Positions 1 to 13,164 of a DNA stretch of 64,000 bases are shown one piece after another. The notes under the pieces are model-generated. The model did not search any database and was not told the origin of the DNA. It saw only the letters and a list, made by a program, of their open reading frames with translations. Position 1 is the first letter of the stretch; each line of letters opens with the position of its first letter. Source of the stretch: Ambrosia x helenae (Eukaryota > Streptophyta > Magnoliopsida > Asterales > Asteraceae); assembly GCA_030844895.1 (NCBI GenBank), contig CM061228.1:140666444-140730443 (forward strand), read 5' to 3'. Position numbers and translations under genes: made by a program.

Positions 1-983
1 GATCTTCTACTCTTCGACATGCTCTTTAATACTTCGTATAAATACCTGACAACATGCTTAAAGTACATTAGTATTTTCATACTAGTGAGACATGCCGAAT
101 TTAGACATACCATAATAATAAATCGAGTTTAACGATCATACAACTCTTTCTATTTAGTTCGGTCATTCTATGGTGGAATATATTATCGATGGAGCACCAT
201 ACAAATGCTTATTATGATTCTAAACCTCTACTTGGTTTAGATGAATATATTCCCGTGAGTATAGATCGATTATAATGGTCCTGTAACCTCTGATTGGTCC
301 AGGCTATACTCTATGATACCGAATGGATCCATCCTACGTAGTTTCTATTCGACCGCGTTCTATTATTTCTATTAACAACTCGATAACATTTCTATAATAT
401 AAACCGTATAAAATACTTGATAACGACTAAACAAGCATGTAATCAGCCCAAAGGCTTTTAAGGAAAGGGTCATGTACTCACCTCTATTATATTCTCCCAG
501 ATCCTGTAGACTATTCCTTAACGATATTATCTCCAAATAAACTGTACCTATTATATTTATCACCATTAGCGCGTGCAAGGCTTGTGCACGTGATAACGTC
601 GGGGACAATCCTTTAATATATTATATTCTTTTATATTCTTTTATATATAAATACTTATAGTTATCCGGTTTAATATTATCGGGTTAATATTATCGTCCCA
701 CACGTATCACGTTAATATTAATAATAAGAATAAATATAATATAATTAATAATTATGAAATAGTAATAATAATGATATACTTAGTATTCTTACCTTTAAAC
801 ACCCGGGTAGTTAACTGTACGAACGGGTTATAACCCGGTTCAGAGTTATACCTTCGGTTTATGTTCTCTGATTAATATAAAGACTCCATGGTCAAAGACA
901 TGACCTGCCGAAGAGGATGACTGGAAGACGATCGGCCTTCCTCTATCTCACGCATATACCTTCTTTCTACGATAGCTCACAAG

Positions 984-1025
<42 letters not shown>

Positions 1026-2031
1026 TATATACGTATGTTTATAAGGTTACCGGGGAGTTTACACCAACAGAAGGTTGATATAAGATTAATGGAACAAAGG
1101 TGGTTTACTTTGATGGTTCGTGATAATCAAGACCCGATGATGATGATTAAACGAAACAGAGGACTGGCTATGTTGCAGGAGAAGACGAATAGTCAAATAT
1201 GGTTGTTTAACAAAGATAATGACTGGAAACAGTTGGACGATGGATGGTCACGAGTTATTTAGAGGTGACCAGGGATGTTGAACGGTTATAACGGCGTTAC
1301 GACGAGGATAATAGATGACCGTATAACTGATTCAGTAAGGAGTTCTGTAACAGAACTGGTAGCGATTTGCGGTTAATCGGAGTTGGATATGGTGAACGGT
1401 GTAGTTGGTTGGTGGACGCGGATGTTGCCGGACCGGGTGTTGGAGGGTTGTAGGTCGTTGTCATGGCGGAGCACCGGAGAAGACGACTGGTGTCGGGGAA
1501 GACAACCAGCGGTGGTATCAAAACAGAAGAGTTATGGTGATGGTTATATATAACAGAGAGGGTGACCGGGTATATACAAACAGGTTCGAATAGGAGGGTA
1601 TATGATTGATTATAGTTGGTCAGAGGGTGTTCTTATGGCTCACCGGAGACGACCACTCGGCCGGAGAAGATGATAGCTCCGGTCAACTTCACTCTTATCT
1701 CACTCTACGTACTCTCTCTCTCTCCCTGCGTATTATACAAACAGTATGTATGCATGGATGCGTAGAATTGCAGCAAGGGAAAGGGGCTGGTAGGTTGGGC
1801 CATGAGGTATTGGGCCAGAAAGACTTATGGGCCTAAGTAAATTAGATGGGCTGAATTAATTGTTGGGCTTTCACTACAATGATAATGGGTTTAGACTAAT
1901 TTATTTTGGGCTTATTATTATCGAGTGGGCTTGTTCTATTGGGCCGATTCCATTGGGCCGGATTAACTTAAATTAATATTAGGTGATAATTAATTATAGA
2001 TTATAAAAGGTTTATTCGTTCGGTCGTTACA
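1..2031 (-). repeat. 3' LTR of the minus-strand LARD-like element (partial)
   Basis: Matches 6887-8923 throughout, ending GGTCGTTACA at 2031. It contains a (TA)n tract near 985-1031 that is shorter than in the other copy. Short open frames in both copies are shared repeat sequence, not genes. Confidence 0.9.
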
Positions 2032-2039
2032 TTCTCCCC
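2032..2039 (-). other. Polypurine tract of the minus-strand LTR element
   Basis: On the minus strand GGGGAGAA abuts the TGTAACG start of the LTR. The second LTR element in this window uses the same GGGGAGAA ending at its own junction. Confidence 0.7.
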
Positions 2040-5000
2040 AACCTATATGAATCTCGTCCTCGAGATTCGTTTCGAGTAATCTTATAATGTTTAATAATTA
2101 TCTTTTAGTTATTATTTCTGATAATCTTTATAATACTTATTATTAAATTCTCCCCAACCTATAGAAATTGTCCCCACTTATTTTTCTGATAATAAATTCT
2201 AAACTTATAAGGATAGGGTAAATGCTTAATTCTAGAGTCCCCTCTCAGCGATTCTATAAATCAAACTTATAAATTCTAAATACCTTTCTATTCTCGATAG
2301 TTTCTGGTAATATCGTTTATCTTTGGCCAATCCCTTGGCCGCATCTATTATAGATTTTCTGGGGGTATTAAGATATCATTATATCTTAATCTTTTTCTAT
2401 TTATAACAATCGCTCGATAAATACTAAGTCTACGTGTATAATTCCTCTTATAATTATTTCTGGTTGTTCATGATAGTATATGTCGTCTTGGAATATTTTA
2501 TATTCTATAATAGATTGTTTTCTTAAAATTTTTGTTCTATAATACGTTTTAAAATATAAATTTCAATAACGAACATTCTATAGCCAAATCGAATGGCTTA
2601 ATTCTTGGAATTATTAATAATAATAATATAAGACATCTAGGATTTTCTTTTAAAAATTCTATTAGATAAATTTCTTTTATTATGTATTCTGAAAATAATC
2701 ATAGGGCCGTCACTTATCAGACCGCCGTAGACATATACGATTATATAACTCATGATATTTTACTAATCCTTAAATTATTTTCTATAACTTATCAGCTTAT
2801 GTAGAACGGTATAGATATTTCTATTTGTTTCATATAATCTATCCGCTGCTTCGAGTTTAATAAGTATAAACAATTATTTTCGAGAATAATGAGCTGTAGA
2901 TATTTCCGAGCTGTATTAAATATTCGGATTGAGACTAGGTTTCGCATAAAATTTCAAATGAATGACCGTATAGAATAGGTCCTTAAGAAAAATCATCTCT
3001 ACTGAAATGAGATATATTTAACGTGTAAATAATTCTCAAGAGATTTATGAAGCAGAATCCAGAACGAATATCACTGAAGATAATACGTCGAAACTTTATA
3101 GGATATCAAGAAAACTAGTCATGCTGGGAATACTTTGTCAATGTTATACATATATATATATACATATACACACTGGAAAAAGGTTTAATACATATTCTCT
3201 ATGTATGGAAATGATCATGATAAACCTTTTCATTGAAAAGGGTCAGATTGTGATCGAATCGAGCTGACCTAATAAATAACTCTTATACTAAATATCTTGT
3301 AAATAAATCGGATGATGAAGACCAAGAACGATAGTTCATGATGTTGAGAATAATCTATCTCAGGAGACCTGTCAAGAAACATTCGAGTATATACTGGAAA
3401 GTGATCCTTTTCATGTAGGATATTTATAGTATATTCGAACGATAGAGTTCTCTTATCGATATGAAATGAATAGAATATGACCGAAGGAAATCAATCTATT
3501 TATAAGATACTCGATAATCTAGAAATAAATCATTCTTTTATCGAATAAAATATAGATATTATGTTGACCAGACCAAAAGATCTCTTGATACTACTCTCAA
3601 GGTATTAGCAACATCTGTACTGAAAAGTACAAGAATTCTCTCCAATATTAGATAATGCATCTTTTCCTTTATAGTATCATATGTCCTTGCACAGAATCCT
3701 GTGAAAATATCCGGATATACCTTTCATAAGGGTCCAGATTTCTTTTACCACAGGGAATGTATAGAGGACATACAACCATCTTTGATTCTACATACTGATT
3801 TGATCACTAGCTTTTAATCAATTCTGTATATATGAATCTGGTTATAAAGAGTTTCGGATTTCTGAAGTCTAGGCTGCCATGGACGTGCCCGATCTACAGG
3901 ATCTCGATTTATAGACAATGGTTTATCATTACGATATATTACACCTTCAGTATAATCAAAATTCTCTCATCACATTGTCACAAGTTTCAGGTTTCATGAT
4001 TCAATGGTTGAGAATACCGAGTATGATAATCGTCCACAAACTTCTCCAAATTTCTTAAATAGAGATAGTAGTGATAGTACCATTGGTGTAATGTTGTTTT
4101 ATTTTCTCAAATTTTTACTGGGTTCTCAAGTCTTCGAACTTGATTTCCAATAATATTATTTGAATGATACAAAGAAGATAGGTATACACTAAGATATACA
4201 TATTTTCCTTTATATTCTTAGAATAAATAACCAACTCCATATTTGAAAACTTAATTTGTCTCGGAGAGACTCATAAATTTCCAAAAATTGCATGTCATTG
4301 GATTATTTATGGGACTACTATTCTGGTTGGAGTTTACAACTCGAATACTGGTTTTTAAAGAAAACCAAAGTATCGTAAGTCAAATATAAATGACTTATTC
4401 ATCTTCAGTAGATTGTAGAGTCTTACTGAAAAGATATGAAGTAGTTCGACATGAGTATTATTTTACGAATTAAAGAATATAATATACTGAGTAGAAGACA
4501 TGATAATAATCGGGTGAGGATTGTTTATAGGATTTCAAAGTAACGATTAACAATAATACTGATAACCGAGGTTTAAAGTTGTTAAGATCGGATTTCCAAA
4601 CTTTAATAAACGAATGACAAAAGTTTAACTGAATGGGTTGGGGTAATTTCTAGGATTTCTAAGAAAATAATATAGGTTGTTGATATCATAATTAGAATTG
4701 TATAAACGAGCTTTTAAACTTTGGCAATGAACAAAATCATGAAGTTTATATTACAAATGAAGTTGGGGAATAACTTACGATAGAATCAAAGGTATTTAAA
4801 GAGTTTTGAGACTTAATTTCGAGCTAAACATGAAAGAATGTTAACCATAGATAGAAAATTACTCCTTTCTTGTCCAACTAGAGGACAAGAACCAGTCAGA
4901 AATATGGTATCCCAAATCATGCATGCTCTTGGATTGCCCATGCTTAAAAGATTAATGGAGGTTGGAGCGTTTACAGAAGCTACTAGAATAATACTATTTG

Positions 5001-6769
5001 TAAACTCTAGAAATATTTCAATTTTGTTTCCGAAAGATTTTTGGTGTCAAGATGATCATCTTATTAAGCCGAAGTTAGTTCCTGTTCATGGCATTCTTGA
5101 AGATTGGTCATCTATTGCTCTCTGACCAAATTCATCGGAGGAAAGAACCACCTTACTTCCAAAGTCTAAGAAAGTTGTGTAGATTGGTCCGGTTAGATTT
5201 GAATCAGTCATTCAAGATAGCAATGGAATCTCAATATTGGTAAAATACTTAGGAAATTAAGTTAAAGATATTATGATGTTACAGTTGTCGGTAATATAGT
5301 GTGCGAAGCTTTAATGGAGGAATCAGCAATTTTATCATCTTGTAACATCATTAGAAACGCTTCCGTTGTATAGGAGTTTCTTAAGAGTAGGAAGCTTCCT
5401 GGACTCATAGCCTTGGATAGGAAACTCGGGTTTCGTCACACTAGTAATCCCAAAACTTTTGGAAAAGAACGTGATTATATAGAGATTGTATACTGGTATA
5501 TTTTCAGATTGGAATACTAAGAAGTTTTCAGATGAAACCTTACGTCCAACGGGCTAAACTTTAAACTATACAATTTATTTCAAATTGTATACCGATCGGT
5601 TTTCGAGTTAACACACAAGGAAGTCTTCATGGAACATTACGTCCAACGAGCCGAACTTCAAACTATACAATTTGTTTCGAGTGAGATGAAAGTATCTCTT
5701 AAAGGTCTCAATTTATTATAACTTCAATATTACTTTTATTAATTTCTTTAGATCGATATGATACTTATATTATTTCTTAATAATATAAATTGGATTCTCA
5801 TATTCTTTTATCGACTTATTATAAGATTTTAGAGTTGGAAATGCTTTTCTAGATTCGAGAAATGTTCTTGCAAAGCGATTAGAACGACGTTTAAAAAGAA
5901 TTATATATAATCCCGGATATATTTCGTGGAAATATTTGCACGGATGGTTTCAAAGAATGAGTTATACAAAAGGGTATGTTTATATATGTATATTATGAGG
6001 TGGAGTAATAATGAGAATAGTGCAGCGTATGTAAGCATCCAGCATTCGTGAATTCTCAACAAACAAGGATGGGAGATCGGGCCTAAAGGGTATGTATATA
6101 TTATACGGAATAATATATTCTTATAGAATATATTTATATTTACTTGGTTTTTCATCGGGAGAGAGTCCGTATAAGCGGCAGATATGACGAATTTCGTCGG
6201 AAGAATCATATCTATTTAGAAACTTGATCACAGGAATGTTCAAGTTGAGTATAATACTTGTACAGATTTATAAATTTTCTTTATTAATCAGATATATTCT
6301 TCTAATTATGTTTGATTCCAATTACTTTTGAACATGAATTTCTTCTAAGGAGGGTTACTACCATTGATTATGATTCGATAACTTTTCATAGGATATAAAA
6401 CTTATAATCGCATTCTTATTCTTAACACGTTGTTTCTTATATTTTTCTAACTGATACATGAGATTGAAAGAATATTTCTATAATAACTTATTTATATTTC
6501 ATATAATTCTTGTTGATTCCTTATTTCTTGTATTTCTATTATTTTATATCTTTTGGTATTACCAAAGAATTTTCTAGAATTCAATCGTGCCTGTAAATTC
6601 ACAATTTTCTGGCCATTAAAAATTGTCAATTTACCTCACAATATTATTCTAGTAATCTTCCTCGATAATTTTTCTATACTTTCTTATAATTTCTATTAAC
6701 ATATATTTCTTTCTAATATACTTTTGGTTGATCTAGATCAGAAGAGGATTTCTATTAGTTAAACCTGTT
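2040..6769 (-). other. Internal region of the minus-strand LTR element, no recognisable coding
   Basis: About 4.7 kb of AT-rich sequence with frequent stops in all frames. The longest open stretch (4838-5125, plus strand, 95 codons) resembles nothing I know and lies antisense to the element. There is a local duplication at 5524-5682. No RT, integrase or gag zinc-knuckle motif seen. Confidence 0.6.
5524..5682. repeat. Tandem duplication with a 97 bp period inside the LTR element
   Basis: Two imperfect copies of about 60 bp (5524-5585 and 5621-5682) share the core ACGTCCAAC followed by a conserved run through CTATACAATTT. Confidence 0.6.
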
Positions 6770-6781
6770 GCTCTGATACCA
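6770..6781 (-). other. Primer binding site (initiator Met-tRNA type)
   Basis: The minus strand reads TGGTATCAGAGC two bases from the LTR end at 6784. This is the usual plant PBS complementary to initiator methionine tRNA. It fixes the orientation of the element. Confidence 0.9.
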
Positions 6782-6783
6782 CC

Positions 6784-7871
6784 TGTAACGACCCAGGTGG
6801 CGCAGCGGATTAGCCTTAACAGGTTTAACGGTAATGATTACATTAAGCTGGATTAAAATGTAACCATAGTATCCTCTTCTTATCCAGATCTTCTACTCTT
6901 CGACATGCTCTTTAATACTTCGTATAAATACCTGACAACATGCTTAAAGTACATTAGTATTTTCATACTAGTGAGACATGCCGAATTTAGACATACCATA
7001 ATAATAAATCGAGTTTAACGATCATACAACTCTTTCTATTTAGTTCGGTCATTCTATGGTGGAATATATTATCGATGGAGCACCATACAAATGCTTATTA
7101 TGATTCTAAACCTCTACTTGGTTTAGATGAATATATTCCCGTGAGTATAGATCGATTATAATGGTCCTGTAACCTCTGATTGGTCCAGGCTATACTCTAT
7201 GATACCGAATGGATCCATCCTACGTAGTTTCTATTCGACCGCGTTCTATTATTTCTATTAACAACTCGATAACATTTCTATAATATAAACCGTATAAAAT
7301 ACTTGATAACGACTAAACAAGCATGTAATCAGCCCAAAGGCTTTTAAGGGAAAGGGTCATGTACTCACCTCTATTATATTCTCCCAGATCCTGTAGACTA
7401 TTCCTTAACGATATTATCTCCAAATAAACTGTACCTATTATATTTATCACCATTAGCGCGTGCAAGGCTTGTGCACGTGATAACGTCGGGGACAATCCTT
7501 TAATATATTATATTCTTTTATATTCTTTTATATATAAATACTTATAGTTATCCGGTTTAATATTATCGGGTTAATATTATCGTCCCACACGTATCACGTT
7601 AATATTAATAATAAGAATAAATATAATATAATTAATAATTATGAAATAGTAATAATAATGATATACTTAGTATTCTTACCTTTAAACACCCGGGTAGTTA
7701 ACTGTACGAACGGGTTATAACCCGGTTCAGAGTTATACCTTCGGGTTTATGTTCTCTGATTAATATAAAGACTCCATGGTCAAAGACATGACCTGCCGAA
7801 GAGGATGACTGGAAGACGATCGGCCTTCCTCTATCTCACGCATATACCTTCTTTCTACGATAGCTCACAAG

Positions 7872-7919
<48 letters not shown>

Positions 7920-8923
7920 TATACGTATGTTTATAAGGTTACCGGGGAGTTTACACCAACAGAAGGTTGATATAAGATTAATGGAACAAAGGTGGTTTAC
8001 TTTGATGGTTCGTGATAATCAAGACCCGATGATGATGATTAAACGAAACAGAGGACTGGCTATGTTGCAGGAGAAGACGAATAGTCAAATATGGTTGTTT
8101 AACAAAGATAATGACTGGAAACAGTTGGACGATGGATGGTCACGAGTTATTTAGAGGTGACCAGGGATGTTGAACGGTTATAACGGCGTTACGACGAGGA
8201 TAATAGATGACCGTATAACTGATTCAGTAAGGAGTTCTGTAACAGAACTGGTAGCGATTTGCGGTTAATCGGAGTTGGATATGGTGAACGGTGTAGTTGG
8301 TTGGTGGACGCGGATGTTGCCGGACCGGGTGTTGGAGGGTTGTAGGTCGTTGTCATGGCGGAGCACCGGAGAAGACGACTGGTGTCGGGGAAGACAACCA
8401 GCGGTGGTATCAAAACAGAAGAGTTATGGTGATGGTTATATATAACAGAGAGGGTGACCGGGTATATACAAACAGGTTCGAATAGGAGGGTATATGATTG
8501 ATTATAGTTGGTCAGAGGGTGTTCTTATGGCTCACCGGAGACGACCACTCGGCCGGAGAAGATGATAGCTCCGGTCAACTTCACTCTTATCTCACTCTAC
8601 GTACTCTCTCTCTCTCCCTGCGTATTATACAAACAGTATGTATGCATGGATGCGTAGAATTGCAGCAAGGGAAAGGGGCTGGTAGGTTGGGCCATGAGGT
8701 ATTGGGCCAGAAAGACTTATGGGCCTAAGTAAATTAGATGGGCTGAATTAATTGTTGGGCTTTCACTACAATGATAATGGGTTTAGACTAATTTATTTTG
8801 GGCTTATTATTATCGAGTGGGCTTGTTCTATTGGGCCGATTCCATTGGGCCGGATTAACTTAAATTAATATTAGGTGATAATTAATTATAGATTATAAAA
8901 GGTTTATTCGTTCGGTCGTTACA
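6784..8923 (-). repeat. 5' LTR of the minus-strand LARD-like element (complete, 2140 bp)
   Basis: Begins TGTAACGACC and ends GGTCGTTACA in plus-strand view. It is 6 bp longer than the aligned part of the other LTR: one extra G near 7348, one near 7745 and a longer (TA)n tract. The expected 5 bp target duplication on the right is GGGTG (8924-8928); its partner is outside the window. Confidence 0.92.
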
Positions 8924-9528
8924 GGGTGTTTATCAATGAGGGCTTTCATGGTCGATTCACATAGAGGGGCAACCCCACTGGAGCACAAAACCTTAACCGC
9001 CGCCGTGAAATGCCCATCCCTGACTTTTCGAAGACATTGCTTTATATTAGGTTCCCTTTCATTGTCCTCTTCCCTTCTGACTTCTCCCCTAGGTACCACA
9101 ACCTCCCCCACGCTATCTAAGAGGGAAGAGACTAAGATCGCAAGCCCAGACCCATCTTTCCATACTGCAAGCGCTTGCAGGATGCTACTACACTGCAAAG
9201 ATTTTCTGTTCCCTGATCTTCGCTCTTGCCTGGAGGACGGTCTGACCACCCTCAGGGTTAACCGCGGAAGCAATAGCAATTGGACCCAATTGTCAACCGA
9301 GCCTGGCGACGCCACCACTTTGCGCAAGGCACCTGTTAACACTTGAGCAAACATCAGACGACAACTGGGGGGAATGCTTTTAACAGTTTGAATAGGGAGG
9401 GAAAAAACATGCTCGAGGAGGGCAACATCCCCAACCATCTCGGTTAGGTGACGTGGGTTTGCATCGTCTACCGCTTGACATGGTTTCCGTATCCCAACAA
9501 TGAAATCTTCGATATCTCCCGAGACCAT
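8924..9528 (-). pseudogene. Reverse-transcriptase-element ORF fragment, cut by LTR insertion
   Basis: A 200-codon open frame ends abruptly where the LTR begins: the reading ...ALIDKHP runs straight into TGTAACG. The segment with KQCLRKVRDGHFTAAVKVL, then SSGVAP, then the KHP end resembles the region in front of the RT domain in plant reverse-transcriptase proteins that I associate with non-LTR-type elements. The catalytic RT domain would lie on the other side of the insertion, outside the window. The family is recognised from memory and not searched. The true upstream limit beyond 9528 is unclear; the first Met here may not be a real start. The fragment cannot make a complete protein. Confidence 0.55.
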
Positions 9529-10678
9529 GACGAACGATACAACCTCATCGTCATGCTAAATGTAAATATTAAAACTTTATTATTTTCTCTCTCATGTTTC
9601 CTCTCACAACTTTTAAATGTTAATATCTTTTATATACGAGATTTAAAAAAAAAAATTACACCAAATTAACGAGCGTTTTATTATCTTTCCAACGAGTACC
9701 ATAGTGCTATATAAAAAACGGAGAAAAAAAACGACTATTTTTTGTAACCCGACATGTATTGTGCCAGGTTTGGAATTAGTTTAAAAAAAATTGTGGGTTT
9801 GGGTCGGGCCTGGGATTAGGTGATACCCGACCCAATTACCCTTTTTTATATTAGAATATGATAACTTATGGCAGAGATTTGTTTAAAATAATAATAATAA
9901 TAATAATAAAGATAATAATATTCATTAATCATATATTGGCAGATGTCATTTTTATAGTTTAGATACTTCTAATTTTATTCACTTTACTTAGATTTCTCAA
10001 CCCGGGACGCTCCCGGATATAAACTAGTAATTTCTACTTTAAAATTAACACCATTCCCACCCCCCCCCACTGACATCGTAACCGACGTTCATAAGATTAG
10101 TTGTGAACACAACTAATTGATTAAGCAACTCCGATTTTAAACAAACATCCGATTCAGATTTATCAGAGATCAAATCTGACAACCATAACCTAAAAGCATC
10201 GATTAAATCAAAGAATAAATCGGTGGTGATAATTAGTGTTGTTCGCGACCGATCAAGTTGTGTCTGATTTTTATCATGGATAAGCATTCAATTGAAGGAG
10301 AAAACAATTCAAATGAATAGGGTTGGTTTATGATCGTCAAATCAATGTTTTCGTAGTATACATATATGTACGTAACTCATACACCAAAACTAGTTCAAGA
10401 AGATAAGATGATATATATATATATATATATATATATATGGTAGTATTGATAGTGTAGATATGTGTATATAGATTAGGTTAAAGGTAAAAGAGACGTACAT
10501 GTGTTGTGTTTTAGTCAATAGAAAGTTTACTATAAAAAGAACCTTAACCTAAAAAGTATAAGAAGGATTTTAAGCTTTTGATTTAAATGAATTAATGGAT
10601 ATGATTAAAATGGTGAATATATAGGTTTGATTTTCCAAAAGAGAATGGAAAGGACAAAATAGATATAACCTACCATTG
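9529..10678. other. Intergenic, low-complexity, no gene seen
   Basis: AT-rich DNA with an (AAT)n run near 9888-9910, a C-run near 10062 and an (AT)n run near 10411-10438. Part of it (about 9590-9720) resembles the terminal repeat of the inverted-repeat element at 10679. Confidence 0.5.
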
Positions 10679-11132
10679 TTGAGTTCCACCCCCAATTTTT
10701 AAATGTCCATAACTTTTTTATACGACATTATTTAAAAAAAATACACCATAAAAACAAGGTTTTTATCCTCCTTCATTTGCATATCCTATTGCTATACTTA
10801 AAAAAATTGCTAGGTTAATAGCTTGCATTTTTTATCAATAGTATATAACTTGTGTTTTTTTTATCAGATATAACTTGCATCTTTTTTATCAGGTATAACT
10901 TGCATTTTATTAGGTTGTCTTATCAGGTATAAATTGCGTTTCTAAAACGCAAGTATACCCTCAACAAAACGCAATTTATCAAGCCAACAATTTTTTTTTT
11001 TGTTTTTTTAAGTATAGCAATAATGTATGCAAGTTAAAGATGATAAAAAGTTTGTTTTTATGGTGTAGTTTTTAAAAAATAAATATCGTATGAAAAAAGT
11101 TACGACCATTTTGAAAATGGAGGTGAAACTTT
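10679..11132. mobile_element. Inverted-repeat (MITE- or MULE-like) element
   Basis: About 110 bp at the left (CCATAAC, then ACACCATAAAAACAA, then ATTGCTATACTTAAAAAAA) recurs in reverse complement at the right end, around a 200 bp centre of degenerate repeats containing ATAACTTGCAT. Outer borders and target duplication are not clear, so the superfamily is open. Partial relatives lie near 9590-9720 and 11420-11500. Confidence 0.55.
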
Positions 11133-11815
11133 AGTGATGCAAATGATTTTACCATCTTGCCCCTGATTATTTAGTTTAATCTATTGCTAATAATCCTTCT
11201 TATACTTTTTACGATAGCCTCACCCTTTAGTCAAATAACTTGTTTTATCTACGTGACACATTAACACATATGTATAAGGTGCAACCCTAAAATAAAGGAA
11301 ATTAGTCTTTCAAACACTAATTAGATTTTAATCCTCTCACTTAATTACACTTTAATTTTGTCAACTTTTATTTATTTAAAGAATTGTTACATTTTTTCTA
11401 CTTATTTTAAACCAATTAACCCCCCCCCCCCCGATTTTTAAACGATCATAATTTTTTCATAGGTTAACACTTAAAAAATCATAAAAATGACCATTTTATT
11501 TTCTTTACTTTTAGTATAGGATTGTTATTATTTTTTAGTTTTAAAAAATTGATGTGTTACGTGTTTAACATTATCTAAAGGTGGGCAATAAGTGAACCGT
11601 TAACTGAAACCGGACCACAAACAAATGAAACCAAACTGAAATCAATTGAAAATTAAATTAACTCGGAATCGCTATCGGTTTTTTACCCTTAGTTAACTGA
11701 AATTAATCAAACAAATGAAACCAAATTTAATATTAATTTTTATATTGTACATTATAGTTTACAAAACTATTTATTGGGTAAGATCAATTAAATAAATTTA
11801 TTTACTTTTGCTATA
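11133..11815. other. Intergenic, no gene seen
   Basis: AT-rich. It holds a C-run near 11421 and a partial relative of the 10679 terminal repeat, then AACCGAAACC-type sequence near 11600-11720 like that in the hAT MITE at 29872. I see no ORF of interest. Confidence 0.4.
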
Positions 11816-11855
11816 TCAATTAGATAATTAAATGAAACAAATCATAACGAAGGTA
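11816..11855 (+). repeat. Left copy of a 40 bp direct repeat
   Basis: TCAATTAGATAAT, then AAATGAAACAAATCATAAC, ending GAAGGTA. It recurs with one inserted base and one change at 13165-13205, bounding a 1.3 kb Helitron-like segment. Confidence 0.8.
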
Positions 11856-12210
11856 CTAGTAACAAAACCCTGCGCTTTGCGGCGGTAAGTTTGGCTCGGT
11901 TATACACAAAAATATTTGATATATTTTGCAATTAAGAAGAACTACTAATTTAAAACCATGTAAAGCCGTGACCCATCCAAAATTATTATAATTTATATAA
12001 ATCATTAAAAAGTACAAAAAAATACATGGACGTAGGATGATTATGTCGGTCACCAATCAGTCATCAATTGTTTCCAAAACAAGTTTAAACGCGTTAATTC
12101 TTGATTCAAAGTCTTGTATGTATTGGGTTTTGACTTTTTTTGTTGACTGAGGTAACTAGATGGGTTTGTTTACGTAGAAAAAGTTTCCATTGATAACACG
12201 AAACATTAAA

Positions 12211-12290
12211 GTGATGTGGTGGTTGGTTGTTTGCTTGAAGATTCTTAGGACACGGGTTCAAACTCGGTTCTAAGAATTTTTTTATTTTTT
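12211..12290 (+). repeat. Possible SINE-like fragment
   Basis: GGTTGGTTG followed 35 bases later by GGGTTCAAACTC resembles the A and B boxes of a tRNA-derived SINE; a T-rich tail follows. It is short and diverged. Confidence 0.25.
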
Positions 12291-12949
12291 AAAACTCAAT
12301 TTTTGAACATAATAATATCAATTCATTATTATTATTATTATTATTATCATAAAAATGAACTTTTCAGTTACGACAAAGGTTCGAGTAGATAGTTAATAAT
12401 CGTAAGAAATAAATTCGCAACTTTTATTATTGAATAGAAACTTCGAAATACAATGATTATAAATGTAAATACAAAAAACAAGAGGGACTAAAGTTAAACA
12501 AAGGATAAAAATGAAAGGTGACGGATGTCACACATTGTAATCATATAGTTGCAATAGGAAAAAAAGTGGGAAGCAAAGCAAAGGATCCCATGAATAATAT
12601 AAATATTTTATTTAAAATATTAAAATAAAAGAGGTAAAAAGAAATAATTTAAGATGCTTAACCGGCTAAAGAAAAAAAGATTAGTGTCTATATACAAAAT
12701 CTTAGAATAGGCTGTGGATCAAGATGAAGAATCTAGAAGAAATGCAACAACTGTTTGTAACTTCATTAGAGGGTTAGGATCAAATACATAGTGAAAGAAA
12801 AATAGGAAGTCGTAGGAAGGGTATCAAACGGATTCTGATTGAACTCATTCAAGCGGCATTGGAACCGTCTCATCGAACCTTACGATCTTAGTTTTTAGGT
12901 TTTCGCTTTTTTGGATTTTAGTTTATAGTTTTTAGAATTTACCTTATAT

Positions 12950-13158
12950 CATTGTCTTTTATGTAACATTGTGTCTTTTTCTTATTTTCACCATTGTGTC
13001 ATTTTTTAGATTAATTGTGTCTTTTTTATTCAGCATTGTGTTATATTTTTTGGTATTGTGTTATATTTTGTGGCTCATTATGTCATATCTCGTGATCTAT
13101 TGTGTTTTTTGTATCATTTTCACCATCATCATTTTTGTTACACTGTGTATAATAACTT
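12950..13158 (+). repeat. Degenerate ATTGTGTC/T-rich repeat
   Basis: The motif ATTGTGT followed by T-runs recurs many times at irregular spacing. The open frame it creates is low-complexity hydrophobic sequence and I do not treat it as a gene. Confidence 0.5.
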
Positions 13159-13164
13159 GACCCC

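Larger units (their letters stand above)
1..8923 (-). mobile_element. Non-coding LTR retrotransposon (LARD-like), left end cut by window
   Basis: Positions 1-2031 and 6784-8923 are near-identical direct repeats starting TGTAACGACC and ending GGTCGTTACA, so they are the two LTRs. The primer site complement lies just left of the right-hand LTR and a polypurine tract lies (on the minus strand) next to the left-hand LTR, so the element reads on the minus strand. The full LTR is 2140 bp; the left copy lacks about 103 bp outside the window. The interior (2032-6783, 4.75 kb) has stops in all frames and no gag, protease, RT or integrase motif that I can recognise. I infer a non-autonomous element of large-retrotransposon-derivative type. 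The LTRs differ by the few small indels I noticed, mainly in a TA tract, so the insertion is young. It sits inside a reverse-transcriptase-like ORF. Confidence 0.88.
11856..13160 (-). mobile_element. Helitron-like segment, minus strand (non-autonomous)
   Basis: On the minus strand it ends with a GC-rich hairpin-like motif (ACCGCCGCAAAGCGCAGGG), then CTAG, followed by host T. The same arrangement marks the better Helitron at 31118-31806. A possible TC start lies at 13160 (minus strand TCAAGTTATT), but it lacks the TCTATACTATATT start of the other copies. No Rep/helicase ORF. The flanking 40 bp direct repeats are unusual because Helitrons make no target duplication. Confidence 0.45.

Noticed and set aside
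1297..1836. Short open frames repeated at 8189-8728
   Set aside because: They occur identically in both LTRs, under 80 codons, with no recognisable product.
12969..13160. 63-codon hydrophobic open frame that looks like membrane helices
   Set aside because: Arises from T-rich ATTGTGTC repeats; no start context or family match.
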